DNA of 64,000 nucleotides from Proteiniphilum sp. X52 (GCF_003712195.1 NZ_RDSD01000002.1:248001-312000); one strand, 5' to 3'; shown: positions 34,656 to 44,058, numbered from the stretch's first letter. Notes: generated by a model not told the origin, from the sequence alone. Translations and numbers: made by a program.

Positions 34656-36890
34656 CTAATCTTTTCTGTAATATTCTTCGTGTGCCTCCAGCACGACCAG
34701 GTAAGCAATCAGGTAGGCGAGCGTACTCTCAGCCCCCTGATTGCGGCTTATACCATCTCGTTCCAGGCCATCGAAGCAACCCTGGGTCTCATAATTATAG
34801 AGGCTGAGACGGAGATCGTTTTCACCCAGAAACCACCGGAAGGAAGCAAACAGCTTTTTCAGATAGTCGCTGTTGTCGGTCATTTTGTATGCTTGATGAA
34901 ACATTAACACCATGCACATGGCGTCCACAGGCTGTTGGGCAAAATCAGAGCGGGTACCCTCCCGGCGGTACCATTTTTCGTTTCCGATAATCGACAAATA
35001 CCCCTCCTTGAAGGTAATATCTGAGAGGAATTGCATCGACTCGAAGGCAATTCTCCGGACTTCTTCATCCTTAAGGATATCCGCAGCGTGCAGCATGGCG
35101 AGGGGGAGCATGCCGTTGTCGTAGGCGAACAATGTTTCATACCACTTCCAGCCGTCGCGGGTATTTTGCCGGTATTCCTCCGCCAAAAAAGCGGTGAGCT
35201 TGCGCAATCGTTCGATCATGACATCATCTCCCATATTTTTTCTTAAATAGTAAGAAACACCGATGATGACATTGGCGATGCTGCGTACCGAACGAAGCGT
35301 GTCGAATACCGGAAGGGCCTTGTCGAGCATGAATTTTCCGATTTGATAGTAAGAGTCGTCCGGGGCATTGTCCATCATGTATCCTATAGCCCATATAGCA
35401 CGCCCGAAGGCGTCTTCAGAGCCTCTTTCATCAAGAAAGCCGCGGTCGAACTTCAAGAAATTCCGAAATGTGCCGTCATCGTTTTGCATATAATGGATAT
35501 AGCTCAGATAAACCGGGCATAGTTCCAGCGCTTCGCGGTTTTTGGTTTCCTTATAAGCCATCAGGGCCATGATGAGCGCCCGGGCGTTATCGTCAAGACA
35601 ATAGCCCTCCTTCAAGTTGGGAATACTGAATTTGGTGTGCTGTATGATCCCCGTGTCGTCGGTAAGACGTTTTATATGCGCCAATGAAAAGGGAGGCAGT
35701 ATTTTTATGTCGAAGGGGATAGAGTCTTTTTTGGGGATTTTCACCTGCTCGGCCGTTACTTTTTTGACCAGGCTGTTATATTTGTTGCCGATTTTGGGCC
35801 AACTGATCTGATGGCCGTATTCATAAGCGTTCCTGCTCAGGCGGAGCCGCTTTTGGGGATGGCCCAGCAAATCGACCAGGATATCGGCCAACTGCCCGTG
35901 GTTACTGAAATCGAAGAGTACCCCCTTGTTGTCAGCCAGTAATTCCACCGCATGCCAATAGGGAGTGGAAACCACAGGGCACCCTACGCCTACGGCATAG
36001 GAGAGGGTACCGCTGGTAATCTGCGCTTCGTTGAGATAAGGGGTGATGTAAATGTCGGCCGCATAGAGATATTTGAACAATTCCCGTTCGTCGACAAATT
36101 TGTCGATAAACACCACATTATTTTCCAGGTGCAATTCGTCCACAAGCTGGATAAGGTAATTGCGGTATTCCTCACCCATGTAACGGAGCACATGGGGGTG
36201 CGTCTTGCCCAGCACGATATACAATACTTCGGGATGTTTTTTAACGACTTCAGGCAAAGCCTTTATCACCGTCTCGATGCCTTTGTTGCGACTGACAAAC
36301 CCGAAGGTCAGGAGTACTTGGTTCTTTTCGAGTTTGAACTCTTTCTTGGCTTCCTGCCGCGAAAATTTGAAGTCGGGTACGCCGTGCTCGATATAGGCTA
36401 TCTTCTCTTTCGGCACATCATAGATAGTTTGGAGGAAATCCACGGCCTGCCGGCTCATGACCACCACGCGGTGAGCCGTCCGGCAAATCCGTTGCAGTAT
36501 CTCTTTCTGGTCATAGGAAGGAGTTTTTAACACGGTATGGAAGGTCACCACCAGAGGCATTTTAAGGCGATGAAGGAGCGAGAGGATATATACACCGTTG
36601 CGGCCGCCGAAAATTCCGAATTCATGTTCCAAGATGCAACAGTCGGCTCCGCTGAGGTTGATATATTCCGCCGCTGCCAGATAATCGTGTTGATATTCCT
36701 GGCGGATGGTAAACTTGACTTCTTCCGGATATTCGTATTCCTGACCAAAATCGTTCATCGCGACAACAAAACTCTCGTTGTTGCCCTTTTTGAGCTCTTT
36801 TTTGCCGGACATAGCCTGCCGCAGGTTGTGGGTAAAGGTTCCGATCCCGCACCTGCGGGGCGGATACGTTCCGATATATACTGTCTTCAT
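34656..36890 (-). CDS. Bifunctional GT4 glycosyltransferase with a C-terminal (alpha/alpha) domain
   Basis: This is a 744-residue soluble protein. Residues 1-~390 are a GT4 glycosyltransferase: TYPPRRCGIGTFTHNLRQAM at the start, GIFGGRNGVYILSLLHRLKM, VLLTFGFVSRNKGIETVIKAL, and YITPYLNEAQITSGTLSYAVG as the donor-binding segment. Residues ~410-744 form a second, helix-rich domain (YCLDDNARALIMALMAYKET, RNFLKFDRGFLDERGSEDAFGRAIWAIGYMM, YETLFAYDNGMLPLAMLHAA, GAESTLAYLIAYLVV) that looks like an (alpha/alpha) toroid and keeps several acidic residues, so it may be a glycosidase or phosphorylase-like module. It is the first gene of the GT-GT-GH130 operon. No exporter or signal is nearby, which points to an intracellular glycan. 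Confidence 0.85.
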   Translation of the reverse strand: MKTVYIGTYPPRRCGIGTFTHNLRQAMSGKKELKKGNNESFVVAMNDFGQEYEYPEEVKFTIRQEYQHDYLAAAEYINLSGADCCILEHEFGIFGGRNGVYILSLLHRLKMPLVVTFHTVLKTPSYDQKEILQRICRTAHRVVVMSRQAVDFLQTIYDVPKEKIAYIEHGVPDFKFSRQEAKKEFKLEKNQVLLTFGFVSRNKGIETVIKALPEVVKKHPEVLYIVLGKTHPHVLRYMGEEYRNYLIQLVDELHLENNVVFIDKFVDERELFKYLYAADIYITPYLNEAQITSGTLSYAVGVGCPVVSTPYWHAVELLADNKGVLFDFSNHGQLADILVDLLGHPQKRLRLSRNAYEYGHQISWPKIGNKYNSLVKKVTAEQVKIPKKDSIPFDIKILPPFSLAHIKRLTDDTGIIQHTKFSIPNLKEGYCLDDNARALIMALMAYKETKNREALELCPVYLSYIHYMQNDDGTFRNFLKFDRGFLDERGSEDAFGRAIWAIGYMMDNAPDDSYYQIGKFMLDKALPVFDTLRSVRSIANVIIGVSYYLRKNMGDDVMIERLRKLTAFLAEEYRQNTRDGWKWYETLFAYDNGMLPLAMLHAADILKDEEVRRIAFESMQFLSDITFKEGYLSIIGNEKWYRREGTRSDFAQQPVDAMCMVLMFHQAYKMTDNSDYLKKLFASFRWFLGENDLRLSLYNYETQGCFDGLERDGISRNQGAESTLAYLIAYLVVLEAHEEYYRKD

Positions 36891-37181
36891 TTCCTTTAAA
36901 TATTTAATTATGAGTGGACATATAAAGAACAGTTATACACGATGCTTTGTTTAAAAGGGATACAACCGCATCATACAGTGATCCATACAATCGGGGATCT
37001 CTTCTTTAGGGTGGGTCGGGCATCCTTGGAACGACATTTTCCAATGCAATGCGAGTTTCGCGTGTAAGTTTGAAATGCGTGCAACTATAGGTCTCCGCTT
37101 TAGTCGCGATCATGCCCCTTGCGAAAGTTGAGTGATGCAATAAAAGCCGGCCATGGCGGTTTAAAATGAAACGCGGCATTA
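36891..37181. other. Intergenic region upstream of the GT operon
   Basis: This 291-bp gap lies between two minus-strand genes. I found no ORF, tRNA or convincing hairpin in it. It should contain the promoter of the glycosyltransferase operon, but I could not recognise a good TTG/TAnnTTTG pair. Confidence 0.5.
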
Positions 37182-37961
37182 TTATCCTGCCACATTGGTT
37201 TGTATCCCTAACTCCTCCACTCTGGCCGCTATTTTCCGCAAATCGTCGACAGGCACCTTTTCAAGCTCTTTGGCGGGCGTTTCCCGGTCAATGGTATAGA
37301 TCATCACCTCGCGGGGGTTAAGCGTCCTGACCAGCTCTAACCAGGCTGAAATCTCCTTTTCGGTGGTGTTGTCGACTTCCTGTCCTTCAAACCGGCCTCT
37401 CACGAACATGGTCTGCAAGATGAAATTACCCTGAAAGCGGTGATAGCGTGCTACCTGTTTGGCTACTGAATAACCGGGAGCGTTGGGGCGGTCGATCAGG
37501 CGTACGGTCTCATCGAATGCCGAGTCGAGTTTCACTATGGGGTTCTCTGTCTTTTGGAGCGCCTCGAATACCTCGGGTTTGTGGAGGTGCATGCCGTTGG
37601 TGAGCACGCTTATTTTGGCGGCCGGAAAATAACGATCCCGCAGCCCGATAGTATCGTCGATAATGCCTTCAAACTGCGGGTGCATCGTCGGCTCCCCGTT
37701 ACCGGCAAAAGTGATCACATCGGGTGTGATTCCTTCCTGGCGGAGTGACAACAGTTTATCCTCCAGCGCCGCCCATACATTTTCCCGGTCGGGCAATTGG
37801 GTCTTTGTTCGGAAGTCTTTATTGAATCCGCATTCGCAGTAGATGCAGTCGAATGAACAGAGTTTACCGTCATACGGCAGCAGGTTTATTCCAAGCGATA
37901 ACCCCAGCCTCCTGCTGTGGATGGGCCCAAAAACAATCTCATGAAATAATATGGTGGACAT
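37182..37961 (-). CDS. Radical SAM protein
   Basis: This is a 259-residue iron-sulfur enzyme. The SAM-binding cluster motif is Cys35-x3-Cys39-x2-Cys42 in LCSFDCIYCECG, preceded by FGPIHSRRLGLSLGINLLP, a pattern of a conserved group of small radical SAM proteins found across bacteria and archaea. The glycine-rich motif FAGNGEPTMHP follows, with ISVLTNG downstream. The substrate is not known. It stands alone between the glycosyltransferase operon and an unrelated lipoprotein gene. The C-terminus ends near GIQTNVAG, so no extra iron-sulfur (SPASM) domain is present. Confidence 0.88.
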   Translation of the reverse strand: MSTILFHEIVFGPIHSRRLGLSLGINLLPYDGKLCSFDCIYCECGFNKDFRTKTQLPDRENVWAALEDKLLSLRQEGITPDVITFAGNGEPTMHPQFEGIIDDTIGLRDRYFPAAKISVLTNGMHLHKPEVFEALQKTENPIVKLDSAFDETVRLIDRPNAPGYSVAKQVARYHRFQGNFILQTMFVRGRFEGQEVDNTTEKEISAWLELVRTLNPREVMIYTIDRETPAKELEKVPVDDLRKIAARVEELGIQTNVAG

Positions 37962-38251
37962 TTAGATGATCTTTAAAAAATCGGACGGCGTCATTGCATT
38001 CTTTCACGAAAATAGAAAAAAACATTCACACCTGCAAAGGTTTCAACAAAAACAGATCTGGTTTTACTTTTTCCGATTACAAGTCGAGAATCTTTCCTCA
38101 AACGGGGCACAGTTAAGTTTACTTTTTCTGATACCGATTACAAGCGTTTCTCGCTCACAACCCCCAGGATTCTCAAAATAAGGGTATTGCGCAACGGTTG
38201 CCGCACGATTGAGATAAGGAACGGATGCGGAAAATTAAAAAATCGCCTCCT
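37962..38251. other. Intergenic region, no gene recognised
   Basis: This 290-bp gap carries two similar stretches (ACTTTTTCCGATTACAAG and ACTTTTTCTGATACCGATTAC), which may be a short degenerate repeat. I saw no coding sequence or clear terminator. Confidence 0.4.
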
Positions 38252-38782
38252 TTAAAACCATATATATCCGCTGTCTTCGAGAGGATTGACCCCTTTCCAA
38301 TTGCCGTTCTTGTGGTTTTTCCACCATTCGATATACAATTCCCTTACGGCAAGAATCTCTTTGGTAGTCAACGCCATGTAGTTGCCGTCGGTATCTGTTT
38401 CGGATCTTACAAGAAACGGGTCTAAGGAGCCATATCTTGCCCCGTTGCGGATTCCTTCGACTGTCCATAAAAGACACTCGCCCAAAATAAAATATCCCCG
38501 TCCTTCGGGAAAGGGCCGGCGGGAAGATATCGGGTTCAACGGATAATCCCGGATATGGGTCGTGTCCGAAGCCAGTTCCAGTAAAACCGGGATATCAACC
38601 GGCGAGAACACGGGCATCTCCAACCAAAGATTGTCCCCGTTTTCGCCTTTTTTATGCAACCGGTACGTTCCTTGCTTAATTTGTTTTACAAATAAATGTG
38701 GATCGGGGTCATTTAATTTCAACTCTTTATTGCAGGAGACGAATAAAAGAGTTAAACAAGTAAAAAAAACCATCTTTTTCAT
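38252..38782 (-). CDS. Small exported lipoprotein of unknown function
   Basis: I start this gene at the ATG at 38782, which gives a short basic N-terminus and lipobox (MKKMVFFTCLTLLFVSC), about 176 residues in all. The frame is open for another 78 codons upstream, but that part is Phe/Asn-rich and not protein-like, so it is probably leader DNA. The mature protein contains FPEGRGYFILGECLLWTVEG, an Arg-rich segment before LDPFLV, and ends WWKNHKNGNWKGVNPLEDSGYIWF. I do not recognise a characterised family; a DUF4943-type lipoprotein is possible, from memory only. It is monocistronic as far as the spacing shows. Confidence 0.7.
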   Translation of the reverse strand: MKKMVFFTCLTLLFVSCNKELKLNDPDPHLFVKQIKQGTYRLHKKGENGDNLWLEMPVFSPVDIPVLLELASDTTHIRDYPLNPISSRRPFPEGRGYFILGECLLWTVEGIRNGARYGSLDPFLVRSETDTDGNYMALTTKEILAVRELYIEWWKNHKNGNWKGVNPLEDSGYIWF

Positions 38783-39046
38783 TGCTGCCAGATGAAGGTG
38801 TTCACTGAATGTATGACGGTATATCGGAAAAAATGTTGCGTGAAAAATGTTAAGATTTAACTTTTTAACAAATTTCCCGCATTGGGCGCTTGTCGATAAA
38901 AACAAATATGGCATTGCGTATGAGGGAATATTTTTATTGGATGAATTCATTGTAAAGTTCCTCTTAAAAAAAGTCCGAAATATCGGCAAATTGTTTGTCG
39001 ACAATTTGATTGCCAATATGTTTTTGTTTATTGCCGACAGAGAACT

Positions 39047-39499
39047 TTAAAATATTTCCAACAATTTATCGGTTCCAAATCCGATTAACAGGTAGCGCAA
39101 AAATTTCCCGGTAGTCATCGAGGCCATTACCACCGGCATGTTTGCCCGCATGAACCCCAGTGCGACCAGCATCAAATCGCCTATGGCCGGGAGAAAGCCG
39201 AAAAACCCCATGACCGCCCCTTTTCTTCGCAGCCGGAGAGTCATACGGTCGACCTTCTCGGGTTTTATGTGAAACCATTTTTCCAACCATTCAGTCTTGC
39301 CCAGTCGTCCCAAATAATAGCAGGTTGCACCCCCTAGGGAATTTCCTATGGTAGCATAGACGATACAACTCCCTATGTCATATCCCGCGGCAATCAACGC
39401 GGCGAAAACCACTTCCGAACTTAATGGCAAGATAGTGGCTGCCAAGAAAGAAGCCAGCAGTAGTCCCCAGAAACCGAATTCCGCTAATCCGTCCAACAT
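39047..39499 (-). CDS. YqaA-like DedA-related membrane protein
   Basis: This 150-residue protein has about four hydrophobic segments: LLLASFLAATILPLSSEVVFAALIAAG, IGSCIVYATIGNSLGGATCYYLG, AVMGFFGFLPAIGDLMLVALGFM and FLRYLLIGFG. The GNSLGGATCYYLGR and GFLPAIGD motifs are typical of the small YqaA branch of the DedA/SNARE-associated family. Members are inner-membrane proteins, probably lipid or ion transporters; the specific role is unknown. The gene follows polA on the same strand across a repeat-bearing gap of ~134 bp. Confidence 0.85.
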   Translation of the reverse strand: MLDGLAEFGFWGLLLASFLAATILPLSSEVVFAALIAAGYDIGSCIVYATIGNSLGGATCYYLGRLGKTEWLEKWFHIKPEKVDRMTLRLRRKGAVMGFFGFLPAIGDLMLVALGFMRANMPVVMASMTTGKFLRYLLIGFGTDKLLEIF

Positions 39500-39511
39500 A
39501 CAACTAATTTT

Positions 39512-39637
39512 ACTAATGAGTCAATATGCCAATAAGCCAATGAATAGAGAGTGAAAGGTGAGTAACCCGTAGCGCGTTTCATTTGCATTTTAGTTAATTA
39601 GCACATTAGCAAATTGATATATTGTCTCATTGATTAG
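39512..39637. repeat. Inverted ATGCCAATAAGCCAATG-type repeat after polA
   Basis: The left part (ACTAATGAGTCAATATGCCA...) and right part (TTAATTAGCACATTAGCAAA...) are related as inverted copies and resemble the stronger repeat at 56469-56627. The end overlaps the polA stop. This is a dispersed intergenic repeat and may form a hairpin in the polA transcript. Confidence 0.5.
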
Positions 39638-42432
39638 TGCGCTGCCAGCCAGTTTTCCCCCACCCCTATGTCGGTCTTCAGCGGGATCGACAATTGACAG
39701 GCATTTTCCATCTCTTCCTTCACAATTGCTTTTACTTTTTCCAATTCTTCCGGCAATACATTGAAATTCAATTCGTCATGTACCTGGAGGATCATTTTGG
39801 ATTGGAGCTTCTCCTTTTGTAGCCGGGTGAAGATGCGGATCATGGCCATTTTGATGATATCTGCCGCGCTCCCCTGGATGGGGGCGTTGATGGCATTCCG
39901 TTCAGCATAGCCACGTACCACGGCGTTGCGCGAGTTGATATCGGCAAGATACCGCTTACGTCCCAGAAGCGTCTCCACAAAGCCTTTCTCACGCGCCTGG
40001 GAAATGCTTTCATCCATATATTGTTTCACCTGAGGGAAAGTCTCAAAATATCCATCGATCAATTCTTTGGCTTCGGTACGGGAGATGGCAAGCCGTTCCG
40101 ACAGGCCGAAGGGTGTGATGCCGTAGATAATCCCGAAGTTGGCTGTCTTTGCCTTACGCCGCATATCCCCGGTGACCTCTTCCAGGGGAATCTTATAGAT
40201 CTTGGCAGCGGTGGCGGCATGGATATCCTGCCCTTTACTGAACGCTTCGGTCATGTTCTTGTCGCCGCTCAGGTGAGCCATGATACGCAGTTCGATCTGT
40301 GAGTAGTCCGATGAAACGAACAGGCATCCTTGGTCGGGAATAAATACTTTCCGCATCTCTTTACCCCGTTCATCGCGGATAGGGATATTCTGCAGATTGG
40401 GGTTGGTGCTGCTCAGCCGTCCTGTGGCGGCTACCGTCTGGTTGAATGAGGTGTGTATCTTACCCGTACGGGGATTGATAAGCAGCGGGAATGCATCGAT
40501 ATAAGTGCCGAGCAGTTTTTTAAGTCCCCTCTGTTCCAGTATCTTTTCGATGATCGGATGTTTCGAGCGGATTTTCTCCAGCTCTTCCTCACTGGTTTTA
40601 TATTGTCCGGTCTTGGTCTTTTTCGGCTTATCCACGATCATCAGCCTGTCAAACAAGATCTCACCGATTTGTTTGGGAGAATTGACATTGAACGCAATGC
40701 CGGCCATATCGGTAATCTCTTTTTCAATCCGTTGCAGTTCGGCGGTGTATTGGGTGGAAAGCTCTTCCAATGCTTTCAGGTCGAGCCTTACCCCGGTCCA
40801 TTCCATATCGGCCAGCACATAGATAAGCGGACATTCAATGTCGTAGAACAGCTTCTCCAGATGGCTGTCGCGGATCTCACGTTCCAGTATATTTTTCAAT
40901 TTCAGCGTGATGTCGGCATCTTCCGCGGCATAATCGGCCACGATCTTCGGATCCACAGCGCGCATGCTTTTCTGGTTCTTGCCTCTTGGACCGATCAGTT
41001 CTTCGATATGGATCGTCCGGTATTTCAGGTAGGTTTCTGCCATATAATCCATCCCGTGCCGGATTTCCGGGTTCAGGAGATAGTGGGCGATCATGGTGTC
41101 GAAGAGTTTCCCTTTCACCTGGATATCATAATTGCGGAGTGACAGGATATCATATTTGAGGTTTTGGCCGATCTTACCAATAGCCTCATTTTCAAAGAAA
41201 GGCTTGAATATCGCTGCCTGGCGGCAAGCCTCTTCGCGGTCGGCAGAAATAGGCACATACCAGGCTTCCCCCTCGTTGAACGCGAAGGAGAGTCCCACCA
41301 GGTCACTCAATAACGGATCCATGCCGGTAGTTTCCGTGTCGAAGCAGACCGATGGCTGTGCCGTTAATTTTTTGCATAGCTCCACCATTTCCTCTTCCGA
41401 CCGTATCATGGTGTATTGATGGGGTGTTGTGTGGATGTTGGCGTAGCCGGCGGACAACTCGACCGGTGGAAGCATTGCTATTTCTGTTTCCGTTTCCTCT
41501 TCGACCGTTTCAAACAGATTACCCTGTACGGGCCCTCTGGGTGCAACGGCCACAGGCGTGCGGTTGAACAGACGATTCAGGAAGGTGCGGAATTCCAGCA
41601 GTTCGAAAAGGGCCTTCAGGGCCTCTCGGTTCATCTCTTTCCGGGCAAAATCATCCTCTCTTACCTCAATGGGCACGTCGGTCTTGATAGTGGCCAGGAA
41701 TTTTGAGAAAAGGATCTGCTCCCGATTATCCTCCACTTTCTTTTGCAACGCCCCTTTGAGTTGATGGCTTTGTGCAAGCAGGTTTTCGATGGTGCCGAAC
41801 TCTCTGAGCAGTTTTATAGCCGTCTTTTCCCCTACACTCGGGCACCCCGGGATATTATCAGAGGTGTCTCCCATCAGCCCCAGCAGGTCGACCATCTGGG
41901 CCGGACTCGAGAGGTGATACTTTTCCATTACCTTTTTATCGTCCAGGATATCGAAATCATTGCTGCCGTATTTGGGTTTGTAGATGAAGATATGGGACTC
42001 GGCAAGCTGCCCGTAGTCTTTGTCGGGTGTCATCATATACACATCAAAACGGTCTTTATCTACCCGTTTGGCAATAGTGCCGATCACATCATCGGCTTCA
42101 TAGCCCGGCACTTCGAGTATGGGAATATTGTATGCGGCGATGACCTGCTTGATGATGGGAACCGATCGCTTGATATCTTCAGGGGTCGCTTCACGTTGCG
42201 CCTTGTAGGACTCGAATTCCTGATGACGGAAAGTGGGGCCGTCAGGATCGAAAGCCACCGCGATATGTGACGGGTTTTCCTTATGGAGCACTTCTTCCAG
42301 GGTGTTGACAAACCCGAAAATGGCGGATGTGTTCTCACCTTTTGAGTTTACCCTCGGGTTCCTGATGAAAGCATAGTAGGAACGGTAAATAAGAGCATAG
42401 GCGTCCAGAAGGAATAGTTTGTTCTTGTGCAT
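39634..42432 (-). CDS. polA: DNA polymerase I
   Basis: This is a ~932-residue replication and repair polymerase. Starting at ATG 42432 gives MHKNKLFLLDAYALIYRSYYAF, matching Bacteroidetes PolA; the in-frame ATG four codons upstream is an alternative. Domains are a 5'-nuclease (1-~290: ALIYRSYYAFIRNPR, GYEADDVIGTIA, MTPDKDYGQL, GLMGDTSDNIPG), a 3'-5' exonuclease with apparently intact acids (CFDTETTGMDPLL, IGQNLKYDILSL, DYAAEDADI) and the polymerase (ATGRLSSTNPNLQNIPIRDERG, SSDYSQIELRIMAHLS, RRKAKTANFGIIYG, QVHDELNFNV). It removes primers and fills gaps. A proofreading site that looks complete is worth noting since many PolA proteins have lost it. Confidence 0.96.
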   Translation of the reverse strand: MHKNKLFLLDAYALIYRSYYAFIRNPRVNSKGENTSAIFGFVNTLEEVLHKENPSHIAVAFDPDGPTFRHQEFESYKAQREATPEDIKRSVPIIKQVIAAYNIPILEVPGYEADDVIGTIAKRVDKDRFDVYMMTPDKDYGQLAESHIFIYKPKYGSNDFDILDDKKVMEKYHLSSPAQMVDLLGLMGDTSDNIPGCPSVGEKTAIKLLREFGTIENLLAQSHQLKGALQKKVEDNREQILFSKFLATIKTDVPIEVREDDFARKEMNREALKALFELLEFRTFLNRLFNRTPVAVAPRGPVQGNLFETVEEETETEIAMLPPVELSAGYANIHTTPHQYTMIRSEEEMVELCKKLTAQPSVCFDTETTGMDPLLSDLVGLSFAFNEGEAWYVPISADREEACRQAAIFKPFFENEAIGKIGQNLKYDILSLRNYDIQVKGKLFDTMIAHYLLNPEIRHGMDYMAETYLKYRTIHIEELIGPRGKNQKSMRAVDPKIVADYAAEDADITLKLKNILEREIRDSHLEKLFYDIECPLIYVLADMEWTGVRLDLKALEELSTQYTAELQRIEKEITDMAGIAFNVNSPKQIGEILFDRLMIVDKPKKTKTGQYKTSEEELEKIRSKHPIIEKILEQRGLKKLLGTYIDAFPLLINPRTGKIHTSFNQTVAATGRLSSTNPNLQNIPIRDERGKEMRKVFIPDQGCLFVSSDYSQIELRIMAHLSGDKNMTEAFSKGQDIHAATAAKIYKIPLEEVTGDMRRKAKTANFGIIYGITPFGLSERLAISRTEAKELIDGYFETFPQVKQYMDESISQAREKGFVETLLGRKRYLADINSRNAVVRGYAERNAINAPIQGSAADIIKMAMIRIFTRLQKEKLQSKMILQVHDELNFNVLPEELEKVKAIVKEEMENACQLSIPLKTDIGVGENWLAAH

Positions 42433-42538
42433 AATTATATTCAAATAAATTTAATTTTTTTCTATGCTTGACTTTGCTGATTTAGCTTAACGAAAACGTT
42501 CAAAATCTGATTAAGAAATGTAAAGTTACGAATATTTG

Positions 42539-42568
42539 TTGCTGGGAGGAGAATAATTTATAAATTTG
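42539..42568 (+). promoter_or_regulatory. Promoter of the polyprenyl synthase gene
   Basis: TTG (42539-42541), a 19-nt spacer and TAAATTTG (42561-42568) match the Bacteroidetes promoter consensus. The predicted start is near 42575, about 15 nt before the ATG at 42590. Confidence 0.75.
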
Positions 42569-42589
42569 TGACATAAAATTCAGGATGCG

Positions 42590-43564
42590 ATGGATCAGAG
42601 TCAGGTCATAAGAGACTTTCTACAGGAAGAACTGGAACTTTTTGATACTTATTTGCGAGAATCAATCAAAAACAGTAATCCCCGCATTGCAGGAATTATC
42701 GATTATGTTTTCAAGGGAAACGGTAAACGGTTAAGGCCTATGTTGGTTTTATTGGCCGCAAAAGCCTGCGGGCAGATTATCCCGGAGACGTATCATGGCG
42801 CTGTGACGGTTGAGTTGTTACATACAGCCACGCTTGTGCATGATGATGTGATTGATAAGTCCGATATGCGCAGGGGCAGGCGCTCGGTGAATGCTGTTTT
42901 CGACAACACCAAGGCGGTACTTGTGGGTGATTATCTTTTGTCGTCGGCTTTGGCTGAGAGTGTAAAGACCAAGGATTTCAATATTGTACGTATCATGTCG
43001 GAGTTGGGGAAAAGCCTGGCGGAAGGGGAGTTGGTGCAGTTTGCGCTTGCTGAGGAGATCCTGATTGATGAAGCATCCTATTTTCAGGTGATCGAGAAGA
43101 AGACGGCCTCTTTATTGCGTGCCAGCATTACCATCGGAGCTATTACCGGAGGCGCTTCCCCGCAGGTTACCTCCGAATTCGGCCGGTTGGGAGGCATCTT
43201 GGGTATCTGTTTTCAGATAAGGGATGATATCTTTGATTATTACAAAAATGATGTGGGTAAGCCTACCGGCAACGATATCCGGGAAGGAAAAGTGACACTT
43301 CCCCTGATATATGCTTTGCAGCATGCACCCCGGACGGTTTCGGACGGGATGTTGAAAATCATTCAATCGCGGGATTATTCGGATGAGAATATCGGACGGG
43401 TGCTTGATTTTGCCAAAGAGTATGGTGGAGTGGAGTATGCCCACAAAAAGATGCGGGAATTGCTGGATGAGGGCGAAACGATCATCTCGGAGCTCCCCGT
43501 CGATGACCAAATCAAAACTCTTTTGCGTCTTCTCCTGATCTATTTGAATGAACGGGACCATTAA
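42590..43564 (+). CDS. ispB: Polyprenyl diphosphate synthase (octaprenyl/heptaprenyl type)
   Basis: This is a 324-residue cytoplasmic trans-prenyltransferase that extends isoprenoid diphosphates to make the side chain of menaquinone. Motifs are GKRLRPMLVLLAAKACG, the first Asp-rich motif LVHDDVIDKSDMRRGRRSVN (Asp85, Asp86, Asp89), VGDYLLSSAL, and the second motif FQIRDDIFDYYKNDVGKPTGNDIREGKVTLPLI. The chain length of the product depends on residues before the first motif, which I cannot interpret reliably; octaprenyl or heptaprenyl is usual. It has its own promoter and is convergent with the Hsp20 gene across a hairpin terminator. The symbol ispB is by family resemblance. Confidence 0.88.
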   Translation: MDQSQVIRDFLQEELELFDTYLRESIKNSNPRIAGIIDYVFKGNGKRLRPMLVLLAAKACGQIIPETYHGAVTVELLHTATLVHDDVIDKSDMRRGRRSVNAVFDNTKAVLVGDYLLSSALAESVKTKDFNIVRIMSELGKSLAEGELVQFALAEEILIDEASYFQVIEKKTASLLRASITIGAITGGASPQVTSEFGRLGGILGICFQIRDDIFDYYKNDVGKPTGNDIREGKVTLPLIYALQHAPRTVSDGMLKIIQSRDYSDENIGRVLDFAKEYGGVEYAHKKMRELLDEGETIISELPVDDQIKTLLRLLLIYLNERDH

Positions 43565-43571
43565 AAAAGAA

Positions 43572-43593
43572 GAGTGGAACCATTGGTCCACTC
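43572..43593. terminator. Bidirectional terminator between ispB and hsp20
   Basis: GAGTGG-ACC pairs with GGT-CCACTC around a 3-nt loop (one bulged A). A-rich DNA lies to the left and T/C-rich DNA to the right, so it could end both convergent transcripts. Confidence 0.6.
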
Positions 43594-43619
43594 CCTTTCT
43601 TCGTTACCTTTTCTGTCGA

Positions 43620-44045
43620 TTATTGGATTTCAATCAGCTTGGATGTGGAAACTTTTTCTTCTTCCACAGTGGGGATTTCAACGGTCAAAACCCCGTTTTC
43701 CACCTTTGCGCAGATCTTATCCTTTTCCACGTTCTCGGGCAATACCATTCTTCTTTGGAACTGCGTATAAGAAAATTCACGTCTCAGGTAAGCTCCCTTT
43801 TTATCTTTCTCTTCCTGTTCATTCTTCTTCTCAAAGGAGATCACCAGATTATTTTCCTCATCGATCCTCACCACACAGTCTTCTTTGGTCATGCCCGGAG
43901 CCGCAACTTCCACCGTAAATCCTTTTTCATTCTGCTGGATATTGATGGCAGGCACAGATCTGCTGCTGTTTTCCATCCATTCATTACCGAAAAAGTCATT
44001 GAAAATACTCGGTAACCAGTTGTTTGTACGTCTGATAATTGCCAT
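43620..44045 (-). CDS. Hsp20/alpha-crystallin small heat-shock protein
   Basis: This is a 141-residue cytoplasmic ATP-independent chaperone that binds unfolding proteins. The alpha-crystallin domain runs from ~38 to 135: FTVEVAAPGMTKEDCVVRID, ENNLVISFEK, REFSYTQFQRRMVLPENVEK, ICAKVENGVLTVEIPTVEEEK. The C-terminus ends in a short tail with LIEIQ, which contains an I/L-x-I assembly motif. Unusually for this phylum, a strong Shine-Dalgarno (AAAGGAG) precedes the start with a 6-nt spacer. Expression is likely heat-inducible, but I could not identify a heat-shock promoter. Confidence 0.94.
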   Translation of the reverse strand: MAIIRRTNNWLPSIFNDFFGNEWMENSSRSVPAINIQQNEKGFTVEVAAPGMTKEDCVVRIDEENNLVISFEKKNEQEEKDKKGAYLRREFSYTQFQRRMVLPENVEKDKICAKVENGVLTVEIPTVEEEKVSTSKLIEIQ

Positions 44046-44051
44046 AATTTA

Positions 44052-44058
44052 CTCCTTT
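44052..44058 (-). promoter_or_regulatory. Strong ribosome-binding site of hsp20
   Basis: On the minus strand AAAGGAG ends 6 nt before the ATG at 44045. Most genes in this window lack such a site, so hsp20 translation is probably initiated unusually well. Confidence 0.7.

Noticed and set aside
38783-39016. N-terminal extension of the small lipoprotein.
   Set aside because: The open frame upstream of 38782 is not protein-like and would bury the clear lipoprotein signal; it is more likely leader DNA.
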